A stretch of DNA of 39,658 nt from Symbiobacterium thermophilum (lineage in GTDB: Bacteria; Bacillota; Sulfobacillia; UBA995): NCBI GenBank assembly GCA_020725145.1, contig DYFO01000018.1, forward strand, positions 1 to 39,658. Reading direction: 5' to 3'. Both the position numbers and the translations under genes were made by a program. A model generated the notes under the pieces. That model was given only the letters and a program-made list of their open reading frames with translations, did not search any database and was not told where the DNA came from. This document shows, piece by piece, positions 33,117-39,658 of the stretch; the first letter of the stretch is position 1; each line of letters opens with the position of its first letter.

Positions 33117-34238
33117 GTGTCCCGGTCGATCGATCCCGACACCTTTTTACGTTTGCCGGCACGCCGCCGTGGCCGCGGTGCGCGCCGCCGCCGCCCGTCG
33201 CGCTTTAGGCCGCCCTGGCTGGTGCTGGGCGCAGGGCTGGTGGTCGCGGTTGTGCTGGGGTTGCCCAGACTGGCCGCTTCGCTGGCATCCATGATGCCCG
33301 CCGCGCACCGCCCCACTACCGTCCCGGATGGCTGGGAGTACCTGGGCTTCGCCAACCGGGAGGTGCGCCTGGTGGCGGCTCATCGCCGCGATCCCGTGGT
33401 GTACTGCGTGCTGGACGACACGCTGGCGGTCAGCCGGGACCTCGGCCGGACCTGGGAACTGCGCGCGCTTCCGGCGGGAGCGGCCACGGTCACCGCCCTG
33501 GCGGTGGCCACCGACGAGCCCTCGCTCCTTTTGCTCGGGACGCAAAGCGGTTATCTCTACCGGTCCGAGGACTCAGGACTCACGTGGCGAACCGTACATG
33601 CCGGGGACGAGGCCCGTCGTCCCGCCGTTTCGTGGGCGGGCTTTGATCCGCACCGCCCGCGCGTGGCCTGTTTCACCCGAGCGGGCAATGACGGCGGGGG
33701 GCTGTGGCGCTCTACGGACCACGGTCAGACCTGGCACCAGCTGGCCTCCGGGCCTCACCTTGGCGCCGCTTTTTACCCCCAGGATTCACAGGTGCTGTAC
33801 ACCGCCATCCCCGGCCGCGTAGGCCGCAGCACCGACGCGGGCAAGACATGGGGATACCTTGACGCGGCGGGAGTACGCAAGGTCCTCCCGGCTTCGGGTC
33901 AGCCGTCCCGCATCTACCTCCTCTTGGAGGGCAGGTTGCTCGTGCTGTCCGGCTGGGGTTCGCGGGCGGAGCGCGTCAGCCTGCCCGAAGGCGCCGCCAG
34001 CGTGATCGTGCACCCGGCAGATCCCGCCTTGCTGTGGGCGGGCGCCGTCACTCCGGGGGAGGGGGTGTGGCGTTCGGAGGACGGCGGCCAAAGCTGGACC
34101 AGGTTCAGCGCAGGGCTGGGGACCGTGAGCGTGCGGGGGCTTGCCCTCGGTCTTGACGGACATGCGCTGTACGCCGCCACCAGCGCGGGGCTATGGCGGT
34201 ACTCGCCCGCAGGTCCCGGCGGAGGTGGCCCCCCTTGA
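33117..34238 (+). CDS. Membrane-anchored Asp-box (BNR) beta-propeller protein
   Basis: Function unknown. 373 residues. A highly basic N-terminus (residues ~12-30) and one membrane segment (WLVLGAGLVVAVVLGLP) are followed by an extracytoplasmic domain with five Asp-box repeats: SRDLGRTW (~106), SEDSGLTW (~150), STDHGQTW (~199), STDAGKTW (~238) and SEDGGQSW (~320). Such repeats build sialidase- or sortilin-like propellers and are used for binding; no sialidase catalytic residues are evident. The GTG start has GGAGG upstream. It overlaps holA by a TTGA junction and diverges from the deacetylase. Confidence 0.85.
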   Translation: MSRSIDPDTFLRLPARRRGRGARRRRPSRFRPPWLVLGAGLVVAVVLGLPRLAASLASMMPAAHRPTTVPDGWEYLGFANREVRLVAAHRRDPVVYCVLDDTLAVSRDLGRTWELRALPAGAATVTALAVATDEPSLLLLGTQSGYLYRSEDSGLTWRTVHAGDEARRPAVSWAGFDPHRPRVACFTRAGNDGGGLWRSTDHGQTWHQLASGPHLGAAFYPQDSQVLYTAIPGRVGRSTDAGKTWGYLDAAGVRKVLPASGQPSRIYLLLEGRLLVLSGWGSRAERVSLPEGAASVIVHPADPALLWAGAVTPGEGVWRSEDGGQSWTRFSAGLGTVSVRGLALGLDGHALYAATSAGLWRYSPAGPGGGGPP

Positions 34239-35320
34239 GTGCGGCCAGGTCGGGGAAAGGGCGCGGCTATCACGAGGTTCGCGATGAGATCGCTTCCGGT
34301 CACCTGCGCCCGGTCTACCTGCTGCACGGGGTGGAAACTCGCCTGCAGGAAGATCTGCTCCGCGCGCTCAGACAGGCCTGTCTGGAGCCGGGCTTTGAGG
34401 ACTTCAACTACCAGGTGGTGGACGGCGAGACGGCCGTTCCCCACGAGGTAGCGAACCACCTGAGCACCGCGCCGGTGCTTGGGGGCAGGCGCATGGTGGT
34501 GGTTCGCGAACTGCCGTGTCTTGAGGCTTCGCGCGGCGGCGCGGACGCTCCTGGGGAGCCCCAGGCGCCGCCCGATGAGGCCGGCTGGGTCGCGCTGGTG
34601 CGGGCGGTGCCGAAGACGGCCAGTCCTGCCTGGGTGCTGATCTTCACCTTGCGGCATCCGGCCGACGGCCGGCGCCGGCTGTACCGCGAGATCGCCTCGC
34701 GGGGGGGCGTGGTGGACTGCTTTCCCCTGCCGCGAGGTGACATCGTGCGGTGGCTGGGACGCAAGGCCCGCGACGCAGGCAAGCAACTGGCGCCGGACGC
34801 GGCCGAGGCGCTCGTGGCGATGGTCGGCACCGACCTGAGCCGGTTGTGGCAGGAACTTCAAAAGGCCATGGACTTCGCGGGCGAGGCCGGGCAGGTCACG
34901 GTGGAACACGTGCGGTCGGTGGCCACCCGCGCTACCTCCTGGCAGGTGTTCGACCTGACCGATGCGGTGGCGGAGCGCCGGGGAGAGCTGGCGCTGAACA
35001 TCCTGCGCGACCTGATGCAGGCCGGCGAGCCTCCCGGTCGCCTGCTGAGCCTGCTGGCCCGCCAGGTGCGGCTTTTGCTGGCGGCCGGTGACCGGGCGGG
35101 CCGCGGACTGCCTCCGGACCGTATCGCCGCGGACCTGGGGCTACCTCCGTGGGTGGCACGCCAGTACCTGCGGCAGGCGGCCCGCTTCCGCCGCCGGGAG
35201 CTGGTGGAGGCCTTCGAAGCCATGGTGGAGGCGGATCTGGCCACCAAATCGGGGCAGCGCGAACCCGGACTCGCGTTGGAGCTGGTGGTCGCCCGTCTTA
35301 CCGGCGCCACACGCCCTTGA
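34235..35320 (+). CDS. holA: DNA polymerase III delta subunit
   Basis: Clamp-loader subunit that opens the sliding clamp during replication. About 361 residues. The start of the AAA+-like fold is LRPVYLLHGVETRLQEDLLRALRQA, followed by FNYQVVDGE, and the C-terminal collar domain has WQVFDLTDAVAERRGELALNIL and LLSLLARQVRLLLAAG, a standard HolA signature. The TTG at 34235 overlaps the previous stop and follows GGAGGTGG; the longer frame lies in the propeller gene. It sits head-to-tail opposed to rpsT, a very common Firmicutes arrangement. Confidence 0.93.
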   Translation: MSAARSGKGRGYHEVRDEIASGHLRPVYLLHGVETRLQEDLLRALRQACLEPGFEDFNYQVVDGETAVPHEVANHLSTAPVLGGRRMVVVRELPCLEASRGGADAPGEPQAPPDEAGWVALVRAVPKTASPAWVLIFTLRHPADGRRRLYREIASRGGVVDCFPLPRGDIVRWLGRKARDAGKQLAPDAAEALVAMVGTDLSRLWQELQKAMDFAGEAGQVTVEHVRSVATRATSWQVFDLTDAVAERRGELALNILRDLMQAGEPPGRLLSLLARQVRLLLAAGDRAGRGLPPDRIAADLGLPPWVARQYLRQAARFRRRELVEAFEAMVEADLATKSGQREPGLALELVVARLTGATRP

Positions 35321-35350
35321 GCTTGCCCGGCCGTGTGGCCGCCGAAGGCC

Positions 35351-35695
35351 TCAGCCGGCAGCCTTCGTGGGTTTCCGCGTCCGCCTACGCCCGCCGGCAG
35401 CCGCTTCTGTCTGCTTTGCCGCAGGGGTGGTCGTCCGTGCCGTCCGCAAGGCCGACATCAGCCGGGACTTGCGCCGTGCCGCGGTGTTGCGGTGGATGAC
35501 TCCCCGGGCCGCCGCCCGGTCTAGCTGGCGTACCGCTTCCCTGAAGGCGCCTTCCACGTTCTCTGCGTTCTCACTCAGGGCCGTCAGGTACCGGCGCACG
35601 GCCGTTTTCACCCGCGACTTGACCACCCGATTGCGCAACATGCGTTCGCGCGCCTGGCGTGTACGCTTGATCGAGGTTGCCTTGGCCAGTTGCAT
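35351..35695 (-). CDS. rpsT: 30S ribosomal protein S20, with C-terminal extension
   Basis: Primary 16S rRNA-binding protein of the small subunit. 114 residues against the usual ~88. The S20 core is KRTRQARERMLRNRVVKSRVKTAVRRY and RGVIHRNTAARRKSRLMSAL. The extra ~26 residues at the C-terminus are rich in Ala, Thr, Lys and Arg. The ATG at 35695 is preceded almost immediately by GGAGGTGA, a short but strong site. Its own sigma-A-type promoter lies just upstream. Confidence 0.95.
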   Translation of the reverse strand: MQLAKATSIKRTRQARERMLRNRVVKSRVKTAVRRYLTALSENAENVEGAFREAVRQLDRAAARGVIHRNTAARRKSRLMSALRTARTTTPAAKQTEAAAGGRRRTRKPTKAAG

Positions 35696-35732
35696 TCACC
35701 TCCGAAGGCAGGTCCAAGAAAACGCCAGGGTC

Positions 35733-35760
35733 ATTGTATCACGGCCGGCCGACCTTGCAA
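35733..35760 (-). promoter_or_regulatory. Sigma-A-type promoter of rpsT
   Basis: On the minus strand, TTGCAA (35760-35755) and TACAAT (35738-35733) are separated by 16 bp, 38 bases upstream of the rpsT start. The AT-rich -10 stands out against the local GC content. The -35 matches four of six consensus bases and the -10 five of six. Confidence 0.65.
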
Positions 35761-35848
35761 AGCTCCATGATGCATAAGTCGCAGCACCCGCCGGATAGCC
35801 TAGGGACGGTCACGCCGCTTTGAGCGTGGTTGTTCGGGAGGTGCCGTC

Positions 35849-36184
35849 GTGGCATCGTGGATCGGCCTTGCCGTCAGGTTCGTCGTATCCGCCCTGGTGC
35901 TCATGTTCATCGGGTTTTTGCTTCCGGGGTTCGAGATCGCAGGCTTCACCAACGCTCTGATCGCCGCGGTGGCCATCGCCATCATCGGCTACGTGGTTGA
36001 AGCCCTGTTGGGACGAAGGGTCTCGCCCCAGAGCCGCGGGCTGGTGGGCTTCCTCACCGCCGCCGTCGTCATCTACGTGGCGCAGTTTCTGGTGGCCACC
36101 ATGCGGGTGACGATTATCGGAGCGCTGTTGGCCTCGGCCATCATCGGTCTTCTGGACGCAGTGGTCCCGACCGAGCTCCGCTAG
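35849..36184 (+). CDS. YvlD-like (phage holin 4_2 superfamily) membrane protein
   Basis: Small integral membrane protein of unknown function. 111 residues, four hydrophobic segments: VRFVVSALVLMFIGFLLPGFEI, ALIAAVAIAIIGYVVEALL, GLVGFLTAAVVIYVAQFL and IGALLASAIIGLLDAVVP. The GFLLPGFEIAGF motif is typical of the YvlD group. The GTG start follows GGGAGGTG. The neighbouring spoIIP suggests a possible sporulation or envelope role, but nothing in the sequence proves it. Confidence 0.82.
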   Translation: MASWIGLAVRFVVSALVLMFIGFLLPGFEIAGFTNALIAAVAIAIIGYVVEALLGRRVSPQSRGLVGFLTAAVVIYVAQFLVATMRVTIIGALLASAIIGLLDAVVPTELR

Positions 36185-36307
36185 CGCGTAGCCCGGCGCG
36201 CATATCGCTGCCGGTGCGGGCGTAAGCATGGGGTGTACCTCGGCGCAGGGTCGGCCGACCAGGGGATCAACCCCCGATCCGCAACGTAGGGGGAGTCGAA
36301 GCCAGTC

Positions 36308-37477
36308 ATGCCCCGCCGTACCGCCCCGGCCGGCTTCCGGGTGCTTTTCCTCTCGTCCCGGAGGCCATCCCCGAACCCGGTTCGGCTCGTGATGTTGCTG
36401 GCGCTGGCGTTGCTGACCGCAGGAGTGCTGCTCGGGCCGGGCACGCGCCTGTCGGGACGTCCTGAAGCGGTGCCGGCCCTTGGACGCCCCGGGGAACCTG
36501 CAGAGGGGCCCTCCCGCCGCCCCTCGCTGCTTGCCCGCGAGGTGGCCCTGCGAGCGAGGGCGTTCCTGCGGGCCACGGTGCCGTTGCTCGCGGGGGTAGA
36601 GGACCGACAGGGAGCTTCGGGGCCGGAACCCGCCCGCTGGGTTGACTTGGCGGTGCGACTACTGGCCGGGGTAGACCTGGCGGACCGCACGAGTTTCCTT
36701 CGCCTGGAGTTGCCGTTGCTCGAACAGCTGGCGCCGCCGCAACGCACCGTCGCCGCGAGCACGTGGAACGGGCCCGGGACGACGGGGGCAGTGGCCGTGC
36801 CGGGTGCATCCCACCACTCCCCCGAGAGCTCGGAGCAGATGCCGGTGAAGGTGGCGGTCTACCACACCCACGCCACTGAGGCCTATCTCCCGGCCCTGGC
36901 CGCCACGGGAGCACGACGGCCCCAGGAGGCGTTCAGTTCCGACCCTCAGGTGGGGGTGATCCGCGTGGGCGAGGTTCTGGTACGCGAGCTTGGCGCGGTG
37001 TACGGGATAGGAGCGGTTCACGACCGCTCGGTCTACGACGCCGAGGGTCGGTTGAGCAGCTACGAGCGTTCGGCGCACGGTCTTGAAAACCTGCTGAAGG
37101 GGTACCCGGGACTCGCGATAGTGCTCGACCTCCATCGCGATGAGGGGCGGCGACAGGACAACACGGTGACGGTGGAGGGCATGCCGGCCGCGCGGGTGCT
37201 CATCGTGGTGGGCACCGACCGCATGCTGCCCCATCCCAAGTGGAAGAGTAACTACGCGCTGGCGCGGCGGATGGTTGCCATCATGGAAGAGATGTATCCC
37301 GGGCTGTCGCGCGGCATCCGCGACAAGGACTACCGCTACAACCAGCACCTGTTTGAGGGGCTCCTGCTGGTGGAGGTGGGCTGCCACGAGAACACGCTGG
37401 AGGAAGCCCTGCACACCGCGCGTCTGCTTGCCGCTGTCTTGGCCCGCCTTCTCGACGAGGGGCGGCAGGACGGCTAG
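36308..37477 (+). CDS. spoIIP: Stage II sporulation protein P
   Basis: Peptidoglycan amidase/endopeptidase that, with SpoIID and SpoIIM, thins septal wall during forespore engulfment. 389 residues. N-terminal membrane anchor (around residues 28-45), a long linker, then the catalytic domain from residue ~175: VAVYHTHATEAYLP (usually YHTHTSESY), GIGAVHDRSVYD, LAIVLDLHRD and YRYNQHLFEGLLLVEVGCHEN, with zinc-binding His/Glu residues in place. Presence of this gene is the best evidence that the organism belongs to a spore-forming lineage. The ATG follows GGGGGAG at a longish distance. Confidence 0.94.
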   Translation: MPRRTAPAGFRVLFLSSRRPSPNPVRLVMLLALALLTAGVLLGPGTRLSGRPEAVPALGRPGEPAEGPSRRPSLLAREVALRARAFLRATVPLLAGVEDRQGASGPEPARWVDLAVRLLAGVDLADRTSFLRLELPLLEQLAPPQRTVAASTWNGPGTTGAVAVPGASHHSPESSEQMPVKVAVYHTHATEAYLPALAATGARRPQEAFSSDPQVGVIRVGEVLVRELGAVYGIGAVHDRSVYDAEGRLSSYERSAHGLENLLKGYPGLAIVLDLHRDEGRRQDNTVTVEGMPAARVLIVVGTDRMLPHPKWKSNYALARRMVAIMEEMYPGLSRGIRDKDYRYNQHLFEGLLLVEVGCHENTLEEALHTARLLAAVLARLLDEGRQDG

Positions 37478-37502
37478 GCGCCGACGCCGGCGGCGCCCAC
37501 CG

Positions 37503-37757
37503 TTGCCGGCGGGCCGGCTGCTGGCGGGTCTGGTTCTCTTCGCCGTGCTGGTGGGATGGGGCTTGACCGCAGTGGAGCAGGGTCGTCGTGAAGTGATGGC
37601 TGACCTCGAGCTGCCGGGCTGGTTCGGGGTTGATCTGACCGCCGGGAGGCAAACCGGCGGCGTTCACGTCTGCCTCAAGCTGACCCTGTTCGGACGGGTA
37701 TACCTCGTGCAGGCCTGCCGAGCTCTGCCCGCCCCGCCGGTTGGCGGGCGCCGGTAG
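37503..37757 (+). CDS. Small predicted membrane protein downstream of spoIIP
   Basis: About 84 residues if started at the TTG at 37503. One membrane segment (LLAGLVLFAVLVGWGLTAV) follows an Arg-rich stretch, then a soluble part with LPGWFGVDLTAG and VCLKLTLFGRVYLVQ. I do not recognise a family. The frame is open upstream into spoIIP and no ribosome site is clear, so the start is uncertain. A TTG at 37428 is another option. Codon use and the clean anchor-plus-domain layout favour a real gene translated with spoIIP. Confidence 0.5.
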   Translation: MPAGRLLAGLVLFAVLVGWGLTAVEQGRREVMADLELPGWFGVDLTAGRQTGGVHVCLKLTLFGRVYLVQACRALPAPPVGGRR

Positions 37758-37834
37758 CCGGCGGGTCCCCACGCTAAAGCTCCCCGGCTCGGCAGGCGCG
37801 GGGGACCGGTGCGGTCTACCCGGGGGGAGCGGGC

Positions 37835-38578
37835 TCATTCCCAGCGGAAAGTCTTGGCGGACACCACCAGTCCCACCACGAGGATCCCCAGCAACACCAG
37901 GACCTCGGTTGGGTGGTCGGCCCAGGCGTTACCCTCCCACAGTCCGCGCAGCAGGGTCACCACATGGGTCAGCGGAACGAACCGGCCGAAGGCGCGCACG
38001 CCTGCCGGCAGGACCTCCAGGGGGATGGTCGCTCCGGAGAGGAACATCATCGGAAAGGCCAGTACCATGCCCACCGTCTGGGCCACGCGGGCGGTGGGCG
38101 CCAGGCTGGCAATGAGGAAGCCGAGGGAGAAGAAGGACAGCGTGCACAGGACGAAGCCACCCAGCACCGCTGACGCGCTCCCGTCAAACCGCAGGTTGTA
38201 CCCCAGCCTGCCCGCGAGGACCAGCAGGGTGACCCCCAGCACGGTCATGCAGAAGTACACCAGCACGCCGGCGACGAGGTAGGTTAGGGGTCGTAAGGGC
38301 GTGGCCCGGTAACGCCGCAGCACCCCCATCTCCCGGCTGGTGGCCGCCTCGATGGGAACGCCGATCAGCCCTACGGTGACGATGATCAGGCCGATGTAGG
38401 CAGGTACCGACACGTCCACGGTGCCCCTGCCGCCGAACAGCGGACTGGGTTCGTTGCCGTAGATCGAGCCAAAGAGCACGAGCATCATCGGGGCGTACAC
38501 CACGCTGAAGAACGCGGCCAACGGCTCGCGCAAATACAGCTTGGCCTGGGTGACGGTCAGCTTCCACAGCGCACGCAT
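37835..38578 (-). CDS. ABC-2 type transporter permease
   Basis: Membrane subunit of an exporter working with the ATPase encoded just upstream. 247 residues and six membrane segments, with FFSVVYAPMMLVLFGSIYGN near the start and the ABC-2 signature region TVGMVLAFPMMFLSGATIPLEVLP...FVPLTHVVTLLRGLW. The ATG at 38578 follows GAGGAGG; the frame to the right is inside the ATPase gene. Substrate is unknown. Homologous pairs export drugs, lipids or polysaccharides. Confidence 0.9.
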   Translation of the reverse strand: MRALWKLTVTQAKLYLREPLAAFFSVVYAPMMLVLFGSIYGNEPSPLFGGRGTVDVSVPAYIGLIIVTVGLIGVPIEAATSREMGVLRRYRATPLRPLTYLVAGVLVYFCMTVLGVTLLVLAGRLGYNLRFDGSASAVLGGFVLCTLSFFSLGFLIASLAPTARVAQTVGMVLAFPMMFLSGATIPLEVLPAGVRAFGRFVPLTHVVTLLRGLWEGNAWADHPTEVLVLLGILVVGLVVSAKTFRWE

Positions 38579-38592
38579 CGGTAGCCTCCTCG

Positions 38593-39501
38593 CTAGTCCC
38601 TTATGGCCCGGCCGGTCAGTGCCAGGAAGACGTCCTCGAGCGTTGGCTGCTCGGTCCGCAGGTCGCAAAAGTGCGTCCCGCTCGCCGTCAGCACGTTGAC
38701 CACGTCCCCCACCAGCGTCGGCCCGGTACCGTGCACCACCACCCGCTCGCCACTCTCGACCCGCACGACCCCCGGTAGCGTCTTCAGGACCTCCGCCGGG
38801 AACTTGTCCTTGACGCTGAACACGATCCGGATCTCCACCGCCAGCTCCCGGACGAGGCTGTCCGGCGTGTCCAGGGCGATGATGCGGCCGCGGTCGATGA
38901 TCGCCACCCGGTCGCACAGCCGCTCGGCCTCTTCCATGAAGTGGGTGGTGAGCACCACCGTCTTGCCCCTTTCCCGGATCTCCCGCACCAGGTCCCACAT
39001 GGCCCGCCGGGCCTGGGGGTCAAGCCCGGTGGTCAGCTCGTCCAGGAAGACCAGCTCGGGATCCCCGAGCAGGGCCAGCACGATCGACAGACGCTGCCGC
39101 TGCCCACCCGAGAGCGCTGCGAAGGCGGCCCGGCGCCTGTCCGCCAGGCCGAACTTCTCCAGCAGGGCCGAGCCGGCCACAGTCCGGCGGTAGAAGGCGG
39201 CGAAGAGGTCAGCCGCTTCCCACACCTGCAGCCGGGAAGGCAGCGAGGATTGCTGGAGCTGGATGCCTATGCGCTCGCGCAGGGCATAGCCGTCCGTCTG
39301 GGGATCCAGCCCCAGCACCCGCAGCCGCCCGCTGTCCGGCCGGCGCAGACCCTCCAGACACTCGACGATGGTGGTCTTGCCGGCGCCGTTGGGCCCCACC
39401 ATGCCAAAGATCTCCCCCTGCCGCACCTCGAAGGACACGCCGTCCACGGCCACCGTCGAGCCGTAAGTCTTGCGCAGCCGCTCTACCTCTATTACGGTCA
39501 T
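38593..39501 (-). CDS. ABC exporter ATP-binding protein (DrrA/CcmA type)
   Basis: ATPase for the neighbouring ABC-2 permease; 302 residues. Walker A is GPNGAGKTT, Q-loop QLQQSSLPSRL, signature LSGGQRQRLSIVLAL, Walker B LVFLDELTTGLD (DELT rather than the usual DEPT) and switch His in LTTHFMEEAERLCDRVAIID. A C-terminal ~90-residue extension typical of drug-exporter ATPases follows. The ATG has GGGAGG five bases upstream. First gene of a two-gene operon, 14 bp ahead of the permease. Confidence 0.93.
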   Translation of the reverse strand: MTVIEVERLRKTYGSTVAVDGVSFEVRQGEIFGMVGPNGAGKTTIVECLEGLRRPDSGRLRVLGLDPQTDGYALRERIGIQLQQSSLPSRLQVWEAADLFAAFYRRTVAGSALLEKFGLADRRRAAFAALSGGQRQRLSIVLALLGDPELVFLDELTTGLDPQARRAMWDLVREIRERGKTVVLTTHFMEEAERLCDRVAIIDRGRIIALDTPDSLVRELAVEIRIVFSVKDKFPAEVLKTLPGVVRVESGERVVVHGTGPTLVGDVVNVLTASGTHFCDLRTEQPTLEDVFLALTGRAIRD

Positions 39502-39610
39502 CGCAGCCTCCCGCCGGGTTTTTCGGGGGCCTTATTCGAGCTTCGGCCGCCGGTTCCCTACTGCCAACGCCGCTTCGCTTCACCGGCGCCGCGAGACGTC
39601 GCACCCGTGT

Positions 39611-39658
39611 CAACTCAAATAAGAATGTTGCCGAAGGGGTAGTGGCTCACTCACATAA
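39611..39658. mobile_element. Probable insertion-sequence terminus (right edge)
   Basis: Reverse complement of the last bases matches the window's first 35 bases at 29 positions, sharing TGAGTGAGCCA and CCCTTCGGC, with a second TGAGT-like repeat further in. Orientation is inverted relative to the left copy, as expected if each contig end just enters an insertion sequence. The rest of 39502-39610 holds only the ABC ATPase ribosome site and no gene. Confidence 0.5.

Noticed and set aside
36200-36235. Sigma-E promoter before spoIIP
   Set aside because: GCATATC has a plausible spacing to CGTAAGCAT, but the -10 matches too few consensus positions to call.
37758-37834. Bidirectional terminator between the small ORF and the ABC permease
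   Set aside because: GTCCCC and GGGGAC can pair across a long loop, but there is no T-tract on either side.
1-39658. Whole window as one composite transposon
   Set aside because: The edges carry inverted IS-like ends, but the content includes core genes (leuS, holA, rpsT, spoIIP). Contig breaks at two IS copies explain it better.
1-39658. CRISPR arrays, rRNA genes, prophage or toxin-antitoxin modules
   Set aside because: No regularly spaced repeats, rRNA signatures or recognisable phage or toxin genes were seen on either strand.

Overview
The window is GC-rich, tightly packed bacterial DNA. It most likely comes from a high-GC, endospore-forming, anaerobic or thermophilic member of the Firmicutes (Bacillota). 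The evidence is a T-box remnant before leuS, the competence genes comEA and comEC, the holA-rpsT-spoIIP neighbourhood with a YvlD-like membrane protein, frequent TTG and GTG starts with strong Shine-Dalgarno sites, and ferredoxin/tungsten-type enzymes (aldehyde ferredoxin oxidoreductase, indolepyruvate ferredoxin oxidoreductase). No 16S gene is present, so the genus cannot be named.

Layout. 1-365: non-coding leader holding an insertion-sequence-like end, short repeats, a tRNA/tmRNA 3'-end fragment and the 3' half of a T-box. 366-4421: leuS, a convergent alpha/beta hydrolase, and comEA. 4428-7515 (minus): an SLC13-type anion permease and a DUF401 membrane protein. 7596-7648: a palindrome-rich divergent control region. 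7688-23151 (plus): one long gene train of GntR regulator, M55 D-aminopeptidase, sugar-type ABC importer (binding lipoprotein, two permeases, ATPase), ADP-forming acyl-CoA synthetase beta, IorA, IorB, synthetase alpha, aspartate-dehydrogenase-like enzyme, aldehyde ferredoxin oxidoreductase, creatininase-family amidohydrolase, ThiT and thiamine pyrophosphokinase. 23121-28309: plsY, feoA/feoB, an ADP-ribosylglycohydrolase, a short-chain dehydrogenase and a GNAT acetyltransferase. 28405-37757: comEC, a nucleoside phosphorylase, a polysaccharide deacetylase, an Asp-box propeller protein, holA, rpsT, a YvlD-like protein, spoIIP and a small membrane ORF. 37835-39501 (minus): an ABC-2 exporter pair. 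39611-39658: a second insertion-sequence-like end, inverted relative to the first.

The most interesting part is 7.6-23.2 kb. It reads as a self-contained catabolic line: import, amide or peptide hydrolysis, deamination to a 2-oxoacid, ferredoxin-linked oxidative decarboxylation to an acyl-CoA (IorAB), and ATP capture by an ADP-forming acyl-CoA synthetase whose two subunits flank iorAB. AOR would handle the aldehyde side product, and thiamine uptake plus TPP synthesis would supply the IorA cofactor. The individual steps are known from peptide-fermenting archaea such as Pyrococcus. Their packaging with a dedicated importer, a GntR switch and cofactor supply is what deserves study. The substrate is not evident from sequence.

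Several genes carry oddities: a T-box without a recognisable tRNA-sensing domain, a FeoA/FeoB out-of-frame overlap with a degenerate FeoB G4 motif, an SDR with Asn in place of the catalytic Lys, and a deacetylase reading 243 bp into its downstream neighbour next to a homopolymer.
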